Below, piece after piece: positions 1 to 11,428 of a DNA stretch of 64,000 nt. The stretch comes from Piper betle (lineage: Eukaryota; Streptophyta; Magnoliopsida; Piperales; Piperaceae). The notes under the pieces were generated by a model, which did not search any database, was not told the origin of the DNA, and saw only the letters and a list, made by a program, of their open reading frames with translations. The DNA lies in the NCBI GenBank assembly GCA_033002965.1, contig JAURVB010013967.1, positions 58,039 to 122,038 of the forward strand, in the 5' to 3' direction. The translations under genes and the position numbers were made by a program. Each line of letters starts with the position of its first letter. Positions within the stretch are counted from its first letter, which is position 1.

Positions 1-470
1 TTTGGGGATTGAAGCCAGAATTGAGAGGTAAGATTGCTACAGTGCCAAGGAGTACGATAACTGAGTTGATCGACTCAGCCACTAATCAAGAGTTGGTGTT
101 CGAGTATGACCGTGCACAGAAGCAAGGAAAGGTTACTTCTCAGCACAAGAATGCCAACCTGGTCAGTAACCAAAATAGGTCATCCGGACACCAGCAGTAG
201 AACTACCGAGCGAACATAAAAGGGAACTTTCAAAGGAAGTTTGAGGATATCCCATGGAGGCGGTGTCAAAATTACAAGAAGATGCATTCAGGGAAATGCA
301 AGGGGCCCCATAGGTGCTTCAACTATGGAAGAACGGGACACATACAGAGGGAGTGCCGCCAACCTCCAAAGCAACAACAGGAACAGCCTGAGAAAGGTAA
401 GGCACCATCTCCTATTCGCTACCCGGCACCTGCACAACTGGTAGACAAAGAGAAGGCGAAGCTCTCTGGA
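1..470 (+). pseudogene. Element A: gag 3' part with degenerate zinc knuckle
   Basis: End of a Ty3/gypsy gag (capsid C-terminus and nucleocapsid), which packages element RNA. The fragment enters from the left edge of the window. The 9-200 frame matches the gag copy read on the minus strand at 18402-18587 almost residue for residue. The frame then shifts, and from 282 it carries a CCHC-type knuckle in which the second Cys is Tyr (C12-x2-Y15-x4-H20-x4-C25), so metal binding would be impaired. A Gln/Pro-rich linker follows. It is broken by stops and frameshifts and is not a functional gene. Its 5' LTR, if present, lies outside the window. Confidence 0.85.
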
Positions 471-955
471 GTTGAAGTTGAGGAAGATGAGGCACATGAA
501 CACATTCTCCAAGGTAAACTTCCAATTCAAGGAGTCATGGTGGATATTTTATTTGATTCGGGGTGTAGACATTCATTCATATCATCTCAAATAGTCAAGC
601 CCGTAACAGTAACCATCTCCCTTATCTAAGGCCTATAGAGTCACTACTGCAATGGGAGACGGTGAAGCCACAACTTTAGGAGTAACTAACCTATCACCCT
701 ATGTGTGGAACTTTATCATATATGGGGTAAAAAGGTATGATGTACTATTGGGAATTGATTGGTTGTCTGCAAACAAGGCTTTTCTTGATTGTAAAGGGAA
801 GAGAGTGGTGACAAAACTTTGTAATTGTGAGATGGGAGTCATTTTCAACTGGTCATCGCACGATCCATCTTCTTGTATCGTGTCGATTGGTCAGGCAGTC
901 AAGTTATTTGGTGAGGGTTGTAAAGCCTTTTTGGCTAACTTAGTTGAGTCGGAGT
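471..955 (+). pseudogene. Element A: aspartic protease fragment
   Basis: Retroviral-type aspartic protease that would mature the Gag-Pol polyprotein. The active-site motif reads ILFDSGCRHSFIS (about 547-585); DSG is the catalytic triplet common in plant Ty3 elements. The frame breaks at about 620 with a stop and resumes at 652. The protease C-terminal motif LLGIDWLSANKAFLDC lies at about 745-795. The same domain occurs on the minus strand in element F (about 17730-18100). Inactive because of the frameshift. Confidence 0.85.
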
Positions 956-1309
956 CAAAACCCAAAGAGTTGTCCATGATTCCTGTGGTAGCAGAGTTTC
1001 CCAATCTATTCCCAGAAGAACTTCCAGGGTTACCTCCTATGCGGGCAGTGGAGTATGCCATTTACCTAGCACCTGGAACATCACCAATTTCTAAAGCACC
1101 ATAACGTACGGCTGCAGTAGAACTCAAGGAGTTAAAGGGACAACTAGAAGAGTTGTTGCAAGTAGGTTTCATCCGACCAAGTACTTCACCCTGGGGAGCC
1201 CTTGTTCTTTTTGTGAAGAAGAAAGATGGATCACTTCGACTGTGTATTGACTATAGACAACTCAATCAAGTGACAGTCAAGAATCGGTACCCCTTACCGA
1301 GGGTTGATT
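956..1309 (+). pseudogene. Element A: reverse transcriptase N-terminus, cut by element F
   Basis: Start of the RT domain. The linker ELPGLPPMR and APGTSPISKAP leads into [32 protein letters not shown] and KNRYPLPR, the standard opening motifs of Ty3 RT. An in-frame TAA at 1102-1104 interrupts it. The sequence stops at 1309 where a minus-strand family T LTR begins. The catalytic part of RT is not found on the far side within this window, so the rest of A lies elsewhere or is lost. Confidence 0.9.
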
Positions 1310-3762
1310 TGTAACGACCCACCATTTTTCACGATATTGTGGGCCTTGCTGGCGAGGTGTTACTCAAAATTTAACAAAACCAACCTTGTCGTCTCTTAGT
1401 CTTTAGTTCCAGATGCTAACCTGTGGAGTCAATTCCACATTACTGATTAACCACTAAGCCGTATAATTAAATAAAACAAGTCCATAAACTCCCTACCATT
1501 ATCTATAATAACGGTTGTTGTGACCATTCCAACATGTCCATTTATTAGCTGATGGTTCAGTCCACCATGTCCATTAGTTGGCTGATGGGTCACTCCACCA
1601 TGTCCATCTATTGGCAGATGGGTCAGTCCATCATGTCCATTACCGGTGGCGAGTCCAATCTGCCATGTCCGTTATCGGCTGGTGAGTCCAATCCACCATG
1701 TTCATTAGTTGGCTGATGGGTCACTCCACCATGTCCTCTATTGGCTGATGGGTCAGTCTACCATGTCCGTAATTGGCTGGCGAGTCCAATCTGCCATGTC
1801 CAATTTATTGGTTGATGGGTCAGTCCATCATGTCCATTACCGGCTGGCGAGTCCAATCTGTCATGTCTGTTATCGGCAGGTGAGTCCAATCCACCATGTC
1901 CGTAATTGGCTGGCAAGTCCAATCCACCACGTCCAATTTATTGGCTGATGGGTTAGTCCATCATGTCCATTACTGGCTGGCGAGTCCAATCCGCCATGTC
2001 CGTTACTGGCTGTTGAGTCCAATCTACCATGTCCGTAATTGGCTGGCAAGTCCAATCTGCCATGTCCAATTTATTGGCTGATGGGTCAGTCCATCATGTC
2101 CATTACGGGCTAGCGAGTCCAATCCGCCATGTCCGTTATTAGCTAGTGAGTCCAATCCACCATGTCCGTAATTGGCTGGCGAGTCCAATCCGCCATGTCG
2201 AATTTATTGTATTATGGCTGTTAGGTCCATTCTGACATGTCTAATATTGGATTATGAAGGGCATAGCCAATGTAAGACTGAGTCAATTCCTTGAACCCGG
2301 TTGCAATCAGTGCATGGTGGTCGAATCTGGGCTCAGGCTGGCCAAGTTGTCCACAAGGGAAAATACAACATTTTAAACAATTATACGGACCTGGATATTT
2401 CGAATTTGCAGCTGTGACCAATGATATAATCATGTGATATCACTCTTATATATCGAAAATATTAAATATTAAACTATTCATGTGATATAATCATTTAAAT
2501 CCTACTTTACATTAATAATCTGGATCAAAATTAACACTTAACAAATAATAAAATAATTATCAACTTATAAACAAATATTTAATTACCATTATTAGTATAT
2601 TTTCCTTTGAGAAGATAATTACTTAACCACAATCTTGATAATTTAGTTTACAGTTTTAAAATTTTAATCGCTATCCTTATTCATAGCAATTTAATTAAAT
2701 AAGTTGTACGATTAAATTATTTAAAATAATTTGTATTATTCTAATTTAAAAATATTATTAATACAATTAGTTTAAATTATTCGACTCGATAAAATTTGGA
2801 ACTTTATTTATTTTCATTATGCTATTTAGGTTGGAAGCTAGTGATTGCTACCTGACTATAGTTTAATAACCCATTTTCTATATTACTGACTTGTTATTAA
2901 AATAATCACTTTATTTCCCTAATATTAAATTTAATATGGTAAAGGTAAAATCTTTATTTTATTAACTACTTATCGTTGTCCGATTTAATTTAATTGCTTG
3001 TTGTGTGCCGATTAATTATTGACCGTTTATCATTACCGTATTCTTATTACTTATGTCCATGTCGATTTCGTCTAATAATTAATTAGTTTAGTAACTTTAA
3101 CCCATAACCCATTAAAATAATTATTTTTAAAGATTTATTACGAGTTCGTATTATTTTTAACTCAAGTCGGTATTGAGTCAACCAGTATTTACAGTTTTGC
3201 CACCGTGAGCTTCTTCTTCTTCTTCTTCTTCCCGTCGGCCCTTCTCTTCTTTCAGCTTCGTCCTTGACACAACTCAGATCACACCCTTCTTCTTCTTCCC
3301 TATGCAACCTAATTGAACAACCATCTAAACATCCTAATCAAGCATCAACAACGAATTAAAACAGTCAAAGATGAAGCCTAACATCCACGTTTTACAGCAG
3401 CTATCCAAGGCGACCTTCTACACCCAAAAACCAGTCTTGGTGTCTTCTTCTTCAACCTAAAACCAGATCACTTCTTTCCCTAAATGCTTCCCTTCCCTAG
3501 CAATCCAATTGGAAGCCCAAAGCTCGTGCCTTTCAACAACTATCCACGTCCCACTCTGTTCTGCACCAAGCCGCGACTCCTGGCTAGCAGCACCGCTGGG
3601 ACTGCAAATTGAACTCCTTCCGGCCTGCAGCACCACTGGAAACTCTTCCCTTCTCCCTGCACAACAACCCAACGTCAAGGCCAAGTGTTGTGAGCATGTA
3701 CGACGTGAATCTTGGCCGACCGATGGACTGGTATGGACGCCTGAAAACAACCACAGTGTTGT
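1310..3762 (-). mobile_element. Family T LTR of element F, part 1 (minus)
   Basis: Begins TGTAACGACCC, the reverse complement of the family T LTR end, and runs through AT-rich LTR sequence that matches 12832-15084 and 42586-45318 read in reverse. It carries a minisatellite at 1555-2215 where other copies have unrelated sequence. At 3762 it is interrupted by element E, and it continues at 15090 to finish at 15648 with TCTTTACA. Because the minus-strand PPT and pol lie beyond 15648, this is the 3' LTR of F. It sits inside the RT of element A; the left flank is TGATT and no matching duplication was found. Confidence 0.85.
1555..2215. repeat. Minisatellite: 33-34 bp unit in 133-bp higher-order repeat
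   Basis: Tandem units of about 33 bp built around GAGTCCAATCCGCCATGTCC. From about 1800 they form a higher-order pattern of four units (34+33+33+33). The unit starting CCAATTTATTGG recurs at 1800, 1933 and 2066, exactly 133 bp apart. The open reading frames at 1709-2081 only reflect this periodicity and are not genes. Confidence 0.9.
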
Positions 3763-4747
3763 TGTAAAGACCATGGAAAAAAAAAATTCGACGTGGACAC
3801 TGTCTGGGAAGGACCAAACACGGTCTAGGAAGGACCGAACGTGTTATATTCTTTACCCGGTTAATTATTTACCCATTTTATTATTTACCCGGTTAAATGA
3901 AATACGGGTTTAGGGGTGGGTGTTTCACATACCCTAGCCGTCATTTTCATTTTTATAAATTTGAAAGGGGACGTCATTTTTCACATATGGGTATAAGGGC
4001 GTCTTCCTTACCTTAGCCGCCTAGTTCTCCTCTTCCTTACCGGGGCTTCTTCCTTTCTTGGGTATCCTTCTTATCTCCCTATTCTTAGTTTGCATGCATG
4101 TTCTTTTTAAATGATAATAAGCTTGTTAATCATGTAACTAAAGTCTCAAATCAACAAGAAAGAAAAGAACTAAACTAAACTGGAAAACTGAAATTGGAAT
4201 CCCGTCCATGGTCGAGTAGCCTGAATACTTTGGCAAGATGGGCGACCATAAGAACAATTGCAAGGCTGTCCCTCACACCCCGACGACCTCTCTTGCTGCA
4301 GGCTTGAAGGGGGCTCGCCACGTCCCTGGTTTTCTGGTGGGTGGCGGAATTGCAGCTGTGAGGGGGCGGAGTTGCAAGGATGACAGAAGTAGCGACGTTC
4401 TGCTGCAATTGATGCTGTAATGGAAGCTTCAAAGGGATAAATGCCAGTTGTGCTTTGTCGACAGCATCATGGGTTCTATCATAGTAGTTCAGGCCACCGG
4501 AACAATCCACTATAGACCACCTTATCGCCGGAATTCATGGCAGCGACGTGCAGAAGTGGGGAGGACGACCATACTCTATGCAACGTCCAAAGGTGGCTGA
4601 TCCTTACTATTTTGATGCCGGCCTTAGGTCATGGAACATCTGAATTGGAGCAAGGTGCAAGAAAGGAGGGGTCTTGAGGCTTGGACAAGAAGAACAGGCC
4701 AGGAGTTGGGCGCCATGGTGCAGCACATGGTCGTCTTGGTTAACTGC

Positions 4748-4754
4748 TATAAAA
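4748..4754 (+). promoter_or_regulatory. Candidate LTR TATA box
   Basis: TATAAAA in the context CTGCTATAAAACA. The same context occurs at 37376-37382 in element B, and as decayed CTGTAAAAC or CTGTAAAGC forms at about 43436 and 38325. Conserved position about 1 kb into the LTR is what a pol II promoter at the U3/R border would show. The assignment is inference only. Confidence 0.4.
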
Positions 4755-6082
4755 CACGCACTTTAGGCTTCCAATTGGTTGCTGGAGAAGGTTAAAGTTG
4801 AGCGAGGACGTGATTCTGAGTGTTTTGGGTGGCAAGAAAAGGGGTGGAGAAAAAGGGTGCAGTCTGGTTTTGGTGGAGAGAAGAGTGGCGATGGGAAGAA
4901 GAAGAAGAAGAACGAGGAGGAGGGTGGCAGTTTTGTAAATATGGGTTGACTCGACACCGACTTAAGTTAAAAATAATACGAACATGTAATAAATCTTTAA
5001 AGATAATTATTTTAATGGGGTATGGGTAAACTTACTAAACTAACTAATAATTGTATAAAATCGCCACGAGTAATAAAAATACGGTAATGATAAACGGTCG
5101 ATAATTAGTGGGCATACTATAAGTGATTAATTTAAAATTTAATATTTTTAAAGGATTAATCAAATAAAGATTTTACCTTTACCTTATTAAATTTAATTTT
5201 AGGTAAATAAAGTTATTATTTTAATAACAAGTAAGTAATATAGAAAATAGGTTATTAAACTATAGTCGGGTAGCAATCACTAGCGTCGAACCTAAGGAGA
5301 ATAATAAAAATAAATAAAGTTCTAAACTTTATTGAGTCGAATAATTTAAAATAATTGTATTAATAATATTTTTGAATAATACAAATTATTTTAAATAATT
5401 TAATAGAACAACTTCATTAATTAAATTGCTATAAATAATAGTAGCGATAAAAAATAAATATAACTGTAAAATAAATTATCAAGATCGGGGTTAAGTAATT
5501 ATCATCGCAAAGGAAAATTGAATACTTGTTTTTCAGTAATAATTATTTTATCAATTGTTAGGTATTATTTATGATTTAGATAATTAATTTAAAATGTAAA
5601 GTAGGACTTAATTGATTAAATCACCTGAATAATTTAATATTTAATATTGTTGAAATTTAATAGTGATATATATATTAGTCATTTAGTTGCATGCATTCCT
5701 ACTCAAATAAAATTATACTTATGTATAATTTATGTTCTCGTTTAGATTAGGATCGTTGGTTGCAATTGCGAGTTCGAAATATCAAGGTTCGCATAATCAT
5801 TTTAAATGTTGTAATTTCCCTTGTTGGCAGCCCTGGTCGGCCTCAGCCCAGATTCGACCATCATGCTCCGTAACACAATCGGGGTTAAGGAATTGACTCA
5901 GTCTGACACGGGCCGCACCTTTAAAATTACTATGTGTCCGTATAATTATTTGAAATATTATATTGTCCGTATAATAATTTGGAATGTTGTATTGTCCGTA
6001 TAATTATTTGAAATGTTATAGTTTCTCAAATTGGTATAACTATATAAAATGTTTTATTTTCCCAAATTAGTAGTCTTTGTCG

Positions 6083-6376
6083 GCACTGATCTCATAATGA
6101 GCTGGGAGACGATTTTTAATCTCAAAATGAACTGGGAGATCATGACTAATCTCAAAATGAATTGAGAGACCACATAATCTCAAAATGAGCTGGGAGACGT
6201 TTTCTAATCTCAGAATGAGCTAGGAGACAATTTATAATCTTAGAATGTATTGGGAAACCATGACAAATCTCAAAATGAATTGGGAGACCACCTAATCTCA
6301 GAATGAGCTGGGAGACAGTTTCTAATCTTAGAATGAACTGGGGACCATGACTAATCTCAAAATGAATTGGGAGACT
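6083..6376. repeat. 88-bp higher-order minisatellite, left half
   Basis: Tandem ~30-bp units of the form AATCTCAGAATGAGCTGGGA in alternating variants (GAGCTGGGAGAC, GAACTGGGAGACC, GAATTGGGAGACC). The array is split by the family 2 solo LTR and resumes at 9413. The intact version is in the 3' LTR at 13979-14640. Confidence 0.9.
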
Positions 6377-6381
6377 ACCTA

Positions 6382-9300
6382 TGTAACACCCCAAATCCGG
6401 TCCACGCTCATGAACCGAACCGGCATGTTACAGGCCCCGGTTAGGTCCGCTAACCCGAACCTAACTCATGCGGATCCAATCTCGGCGTCTTAAGATGAAG
6501 ATACGATCCATCATGAATGAATAAATGTGCAAAATCCTAACATGGTACTACATGAATGACATGCAAATTAAATTTCACGCCAACACAATCACGAGCAAAA
6601 TCGATGAAAATTCTAAAGTAAAACTGACAGAGTCTCCCCTAAAAGTGCAATTAGGGTCTACCCTGTCAAAACAATACATACCAATATATATACATATATC
6701 AACAATTTTAATCACACATAATTTAATATACTGTATATTCATCATAGGACTTGGGCCACACTTCTGCTGCCCACTCTGATCACATCTCACCTCTTATCAT
6801 CATGTCTTAGCATCATCTCATTTCATTTAATCCTATCCTATCATGCCTCAAACATTTAATCATAGCATTCACAAAATAATAACATAATAATACAATATTA
6901 AACATTCAGAAATCTAACATGTGTGTGCACAAGACCTCATTGCTCCTCCGTCCTGGCCGGCCCGTCCATCTCGTGCTTATCACCTACATATATATAAGAA
7001 AAACGTCAGTAACAAGCGTTACTGGTCCGGAAAATAAAATATCTATAACAAACTGGCTATGAGAGCAAACTCTCATATGAACGAAAACCATATACTTCCT
7101 CAAGAACACTCTGAAGGGCACTACTGAGGAGCCACTGGGCTGCAGACCCGGTAGCATCCCGAACTTACTGCTGCTGGTACTGTGCTACTCTCAGCACTTC
7201 TTTTTCAGTACTTCTCATGAAACTTTATCCTAAGCCCTCTCCGAACCTCCATATCTCTCCTGGCCTTGAGCACGAAGGCCGAGTACTCTCAGGCAGTCGC
7301 CTTTAGTACCCTTTGAACCACAAGTCCGGACATGCGCTGTACTAAACAGTACCCGTAAACCTCCACGTTCTCCGGGTGTGAGGAACTCAAACGCGGAGTT
7401 GTCAGGATCCCTCGGGAATGGAACAGTCCGCTGGCACTAATCCAGAGCCCGCTTTGACTGTCACGGCATCCTCTGCATGGTACGTGCAGTCGGTTTCTCC
7501 ATCTCTCGTCTCACTGAAAACTCGATAAAACAATATATATAGGCCTGGGAAGGGATTCATATAATAGGCCCGAAGGCAACTTGTGGTGGATCTTGTTTTC
7601 GAAATCATCCTCGAGGGATCTCATCCTCGAGGGGTTATTAATCCGGAAATATTCGATTAAATGGCCCGAGTTAAGTGGGATCCAATAAAACGCCACTTAA
7701 CCCGCCCTGCAATAATAAAATAAACATACAATGGAAGAGCGTAAAAAGAGACGAGTCCTAAACGGACCTGGTAGAAGCTCCAAGCGTGTCATCGCGCCTA
7801 GGCGGCGAGCTCCTACTCCGTACCTACACATCAAAACTAAATACTAACGCCCGCTAACTAAATGATGCATCAAACTCAATAACATCAAAATCACAATGCA
7901 AGCATCCATCAACATAACAATCAGAAAATCATAAAAATTAATTAATCCTAACTCATCCTATTCATACTAATTTTATTACGTTTTTCTAACTTCTGTCGTG
8001 ATCCATTATCATGATCCAACTCGATCTATCTCATTAGATCACCTACATTCATCCATTCAAATCATGCATGTAACTTATCATTTTATCCCTAATTAGTCAT
8101 TAATCACATCATGCGACTCATCGTTTCATCCATAATTAAGTATTAATCATATCAATAAACCAACCCTAGCATGCTGTACTAACAATCATCATCCATCTTA
8201 AATAAATCACTCGGAGGTAATTATACCTCACGTCGTCGGCAATCGGCGACGGCTAGGGTTCCGTCGCGCATCTCGGAGCTCAAATTCGGCGCTCATCGGC
8301 GTCCGAAGCTCGATCGGGCTCCACTGGGTGAGCCCCGCGGAAGATCCGGTGAATTCCAGCGAATTCCAGAAATTCCGATTTTCCGGCGGTTTTCCGACAG
8401 CTACTGGCGGTTTTCCGGCGGCTTCCGGTGGTTTTCCGACGACAATCGCCGGCGGCGTCTACTGGTCGGAAAGGGGTCGTGTTGGGTACCCTCGGAACCG
8501 GCTCGGCGAGCCCGACTCATCTATGACCTCAGTGTGGCCAATGGAGGCGGCGGCTCGCCGGAAAACGGCAAAACAGAGGCCGGCCGTGGTGGTTGCTAGA
8601 TCCGGCCGGCCACGGCGGCAACGGCCTCCGCTCCGGTCGGGGAAGGCAGCTGAGGGGTCGAGGACGTCGAGCCGACCACCTGATCGTGGTGGCGACGGTC
8701 GGCGGCGGCGCGATCGGCGACGCGACCAAGACCTTGCCGCGGCGCTACGCACGGCGATTCCGGCGTCACGGCGGCCCGATTGGGGCCGGACTTGGTCGGG
8801 GCAGCATGGCGACGGCGTCGCCGAGCTGGGCGGCGTCGGTCGACGGCCGGGCGGCGCCGACAGCGGCGGCGGTGGCGCGCGAACAGGGGCGGCGCGGCAC
8901 GTTTTGGGGAAGAAAGGTCGGGGAAGAGGAAGAAAAGGCTGGTGGCAGTTTCGTAAATAATACTTGACTCGTCTCCGGCTCGAGTCAAGTATAATAACTA
9001 AGTCGTATTAAATCCTAAAAAAATTCATAAAAATCGGGAAAAATCCCGTAAAATCAAACAACACACAAAAAAAATCATAATGATATGTTCTAGAACTATC
9101 AACCCACCCAGACTGCCCGAACGCGTCCTAACGCGGTAAACGGCCTAATACTAATTTTACGATCCATTATATATAAAAATAATAAAAAAATTACTGGCAT
9201 ACTCTCATATATCTGATAACTCATTCTGTTCTGCTGTGTTCATGACGTTATCATCATATACTTGGGTACGCATGACCCTCATAGCTCATACACGCGACTG

Positions 9301-9407
9301 GCATTGGCTCGGTACACGTGTCCTGAAACTGACTCAACTCGAAAAAATAACGGTCGACCCGACCGGTTCTGAATATAAAACCCTAACTCCGAATCGTGGG
9401 TTTTACA
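6382..9407 (-). mobile_element. Family 2 solo LTR (3,026 bp)
   Basis: Bounded by TGTAACACCCC on the left and GGGTTTTACA on the right, so on the minus strand it reads TGTAAAACCC to GGTGTTACA. Flanks are ACCTA (6377-6381) and ACTTA (9408-9412), a 5-bp duplication with one mismatch; removing the insertion restores the minisatellite unit. There is no interior, PBS or second LTR, so it is a solo LTR left by LTR-LTR recombination. It contains a GC-rich block at about 8230-8960 with long chance ORFs on both strands. A shorter relative lies at 49249-50705. Confidence 0.88.
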
Positions 9408-9412
9408 ACTTA

Positions 9413-9715
9413 ATCTCAGAATGAGCCGGGAGACAATTTTTAATCTTAGAATGAACTGGAAGACCATGACTAATCTCAAAATTATTTGGGACACCACCTA
9501 ATCTCAGAATCAGCTGGGAGACAACTTCTAATGGCAGAGTGAACTGGGAGACCATGACTAATCTCAAAATGAATTAGGAGACCACATAATCTCAGAATGA
9601 GCTAGGAGACGTTTTCTAATCTTAGAATGAGCTGGGAGACGACTTTTACTAATCTCAGAATGACCTGATAGACAAATTACTAATCTTAGAAAGACGTGGG
9701 AGATAATTACTAAAG
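9413..9715. repeat. 88-bp higher-order minisatellite, right half
   Basis: Continuation of the array at 6083-6376 after the family 2 insertion, with the same AATCTCAGAATGAGC units. It decays towards GGGAGATAATTACTAA and then joins conserved LTR sequence (TGTAATAATAAT). Confidence 0.88.
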
Positions 9716-10136
9716 ACTTGTGTAATAATAATATTAAAAATGGGTGAAATGATAATAGGGATTTTATTGACTTGTTTTATTTAATAATGCAGCTTAGTGG
9801 TTTTATCACTAACACTGAATTGCCTCCGCAGGTGAGCAACATTGGACTGAAGAAAAGAAGTGTGGCTGGTGGTTCTTTTACCAACCTAGGTATGGTGAAT
9901 AGATAATAAAAAATAGACTTCCTTATTATTCTCTTGTTTTATAAATGTGGCTATGTGAAACGGTCTAAGACTGTGAGACAGTTATTTATATTTTAGAGAA
10001 CATGATTTATTGTTATGATTTATAATATATGTTACGAGACTTTTTGCTGTATTTCAATTCATGGTGTGGAATGTTACATTTACATTACCTATATTTTTAA
10101 ATAATACCCGGTCCGGTTCGGGCGGGTCGTTACAGG

Positions 10137-10149
10137 TGGTATAATAGAT
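10137..10149 (+). other. Degenerate tRNA-iMet primer binding site of E
   Basis: TGGTATAATAGAT lies 2 bp after the LTR end TTACA, where intact copies have TGGTATCAGAGCC, complementary to the 3' end of plant initiator tRNA-Met. It is mutated at several positions, so priming would be poor. Confidence 0.7.
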
Positions 10150-10183
10150 AGGTTTCCCATTAGCTCACATTTTATGACTCAAG

Positions 10184-11082
10184 CCGGGTTGCATAAATCG
10201 CCGATTTCGAATCGAAATCAGCCGATTCCACTCGGATCGGAGGAAAACCGATTCAAAAAACCAATGGAATCGGTTTTCATCCGAATCGGTCTGTGAATCA
10301 GCCGATTCGAGCCTATTCAGAATCGGCCCAAATCGGCCGATTCCGGGCGCGGCGGGGTGGGGCAGTGGTGGCGGGGAGGGATAGGGTGGGGCTGGTGGGG
10401 GGAGGCGGGGCGGGGCAGGCGGGGGGAGGCGGGTCGGGCGGGGCGGGTCTGAGGGGAGGGGGGCTCGGCGTGGCAGGCCAGGGCGAGGTTGGTGGGGGGA
10501 GGAGGGGCGCGGCAGGGCACGGAGGGCGCAAGGCGAGGCGTGGCGGGCGAGGGCGGGGCGGGGCACGGCGGGTGAGGGCGGGCCACGGTGGGTGAGGGTG
10601 GGGCGTGGCGGGGTGAGTGGGGGCAGGGTGCGGCGGGCGTAAGGCCGGTCGCAGGGCTGTTCGGGTCGGGTTTGGAGGGGAGGTGGGGGCGACAGCGGCG
10701 GCGGCGACGGGGATGGAGTGCGGATGCGGGAGAGATAGGGTAGGGGAAGGAAATATCACTTTGTTGTATTCACGTAATTAAAACTTTACTCATGTCCTAC
10801 TTAAGTCAAAAATAATAACTAACTCTAAATAATTCAAAAAAAATCTAAAAAAATATTAAAAAATATCATAAAATATAATACACACAATAATATCAAAATG
10901 ACATCAATATCTAATTTTTATATTTTTATGTTATGAGTTGTTAAATTTTTAAATCTGACCGACTTAGACCTATTCAGACCGATCAACTTAACCGATTCAT
11001 GTCCGATTTAGACCGATTCCGATTCCAAATCTGACTCCCTCGAAAACCGATTCTGATTCCGATTGCGATTTATGCAACCATG
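10184..11082. mobile_element. hAT-like non-autonomous DNA transposon (899 bp)
   Basis: Flanked by an 8-bp direct duplication GACTCAAG (10176-10183 and 11083-11090). The ends are inverted repeats sharing GGTTGCATAAATCGC, outermost bases CCG and CAT. Both subterminal zones are rich in CCGATT/GAATCGG motifs. The 8-bp duplication and CA-like end suggest hAT; a Mutator relative is less likely. No transposase. The core (about 10338-10740) is extremely G-rich on the plus strand; Pro/Arg-rich ORFs there (10165-10759, minus) are base-composition artefacts. It separates the PBS from the gag leader of E. Confidence 0.8.
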
Positions 11083-11090
11083 GACTCAAG

Positions 11091-11428
11091 CACCTTGTTG
11101 AAAAGTCCAATAATTATCTTTTCCCACTGTGTTGTGTTATTAATTAAGAAATTTACCTGCTACTGATATACCTAAAAAAAATACTAATGCATCAACATGA
11201 GATTTCCTCCATCGCGTGGGTGCAATTTGTGGCAGCTTTCAATAGAGAATATTTTCCAGAGCCCGTTGTCTAGAAGAAAGCCCTGGCGTTCGCTAATTTG
11301 GTTCAGGGGGAGGATTTAGTCCAGGAATATGTGTATTCCAATACGAACTTCCAGGGTTACCTCGTAAGCGGGCAGTGGAGTTTGCCATTAACCTAGCACC
11401 TGGAGTGGCACCAATTTCTAAAGCACCA
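11091..11428 (+). pseudogene. Element E: leader, gag scrap and RT N-terminal scrap
   Basis: The leader (11091-11185) matches the minus-strand leader of element H. From about 11190 a gag capsid piece matches the HEISSI..W..FVAAFN..YFPEPVV region of other copies, with a TAG stop and a deletion at about 11336. It jumps to [20 protein letters not shown], the protease-RT linker. At 11428 ISKAP is fused straight to RNase H, so protease and nearly all of RT are gone. Confidence 0.85.

Larger units (their letters stand above)
3763..10134 (+). repeat. 5' LTR of element E (interrupted)
   Basis: Starts TGTAAAGACCATGG and ends GGCGGGTCGTTACA. Net of the 3,026-bp family 2 insertion and its target duplication it is about 3.3 kb, longer than the 2.7-kb copy at 42586-45318, partly because of a tandem array (6083-6376 and 9413-9715). 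It contains a GAA-rich tract at about 4885-4920 and a TATA-like box. The ORFs inside it are chance frames. Confidence 0.9.

Noticed and set aside
1555..2215. CRISPR-like array
   Set aside because: Repeats are contiguous, without unique spacers, in plant retrotransposon sequence; it is a minisatellite.
3457..3913. ORFs of 77-134 codons on both strands near 3.5-3.9 kb
   Set aside because: They lie in the pyrimidine-rich part of the family T LTR, cross the F/E junction at 3762, and have no conserved counterpart in other LTR copies.
8328..8988. Long ORFs of 124-210 codons on both strands in the family 2 LTR
   Set aside because: They overlap on both strands in a GC-rich block, have low-complexity Arg/Pro/Gly-rich products and no known motif, and lie inside a solo LTR.
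10165..10759. Pro-rich minus-strand ORFs of 89-148 codons
   Set aside because: They translate the G-rich core of the hAT-like element; stop-free by base composition only.
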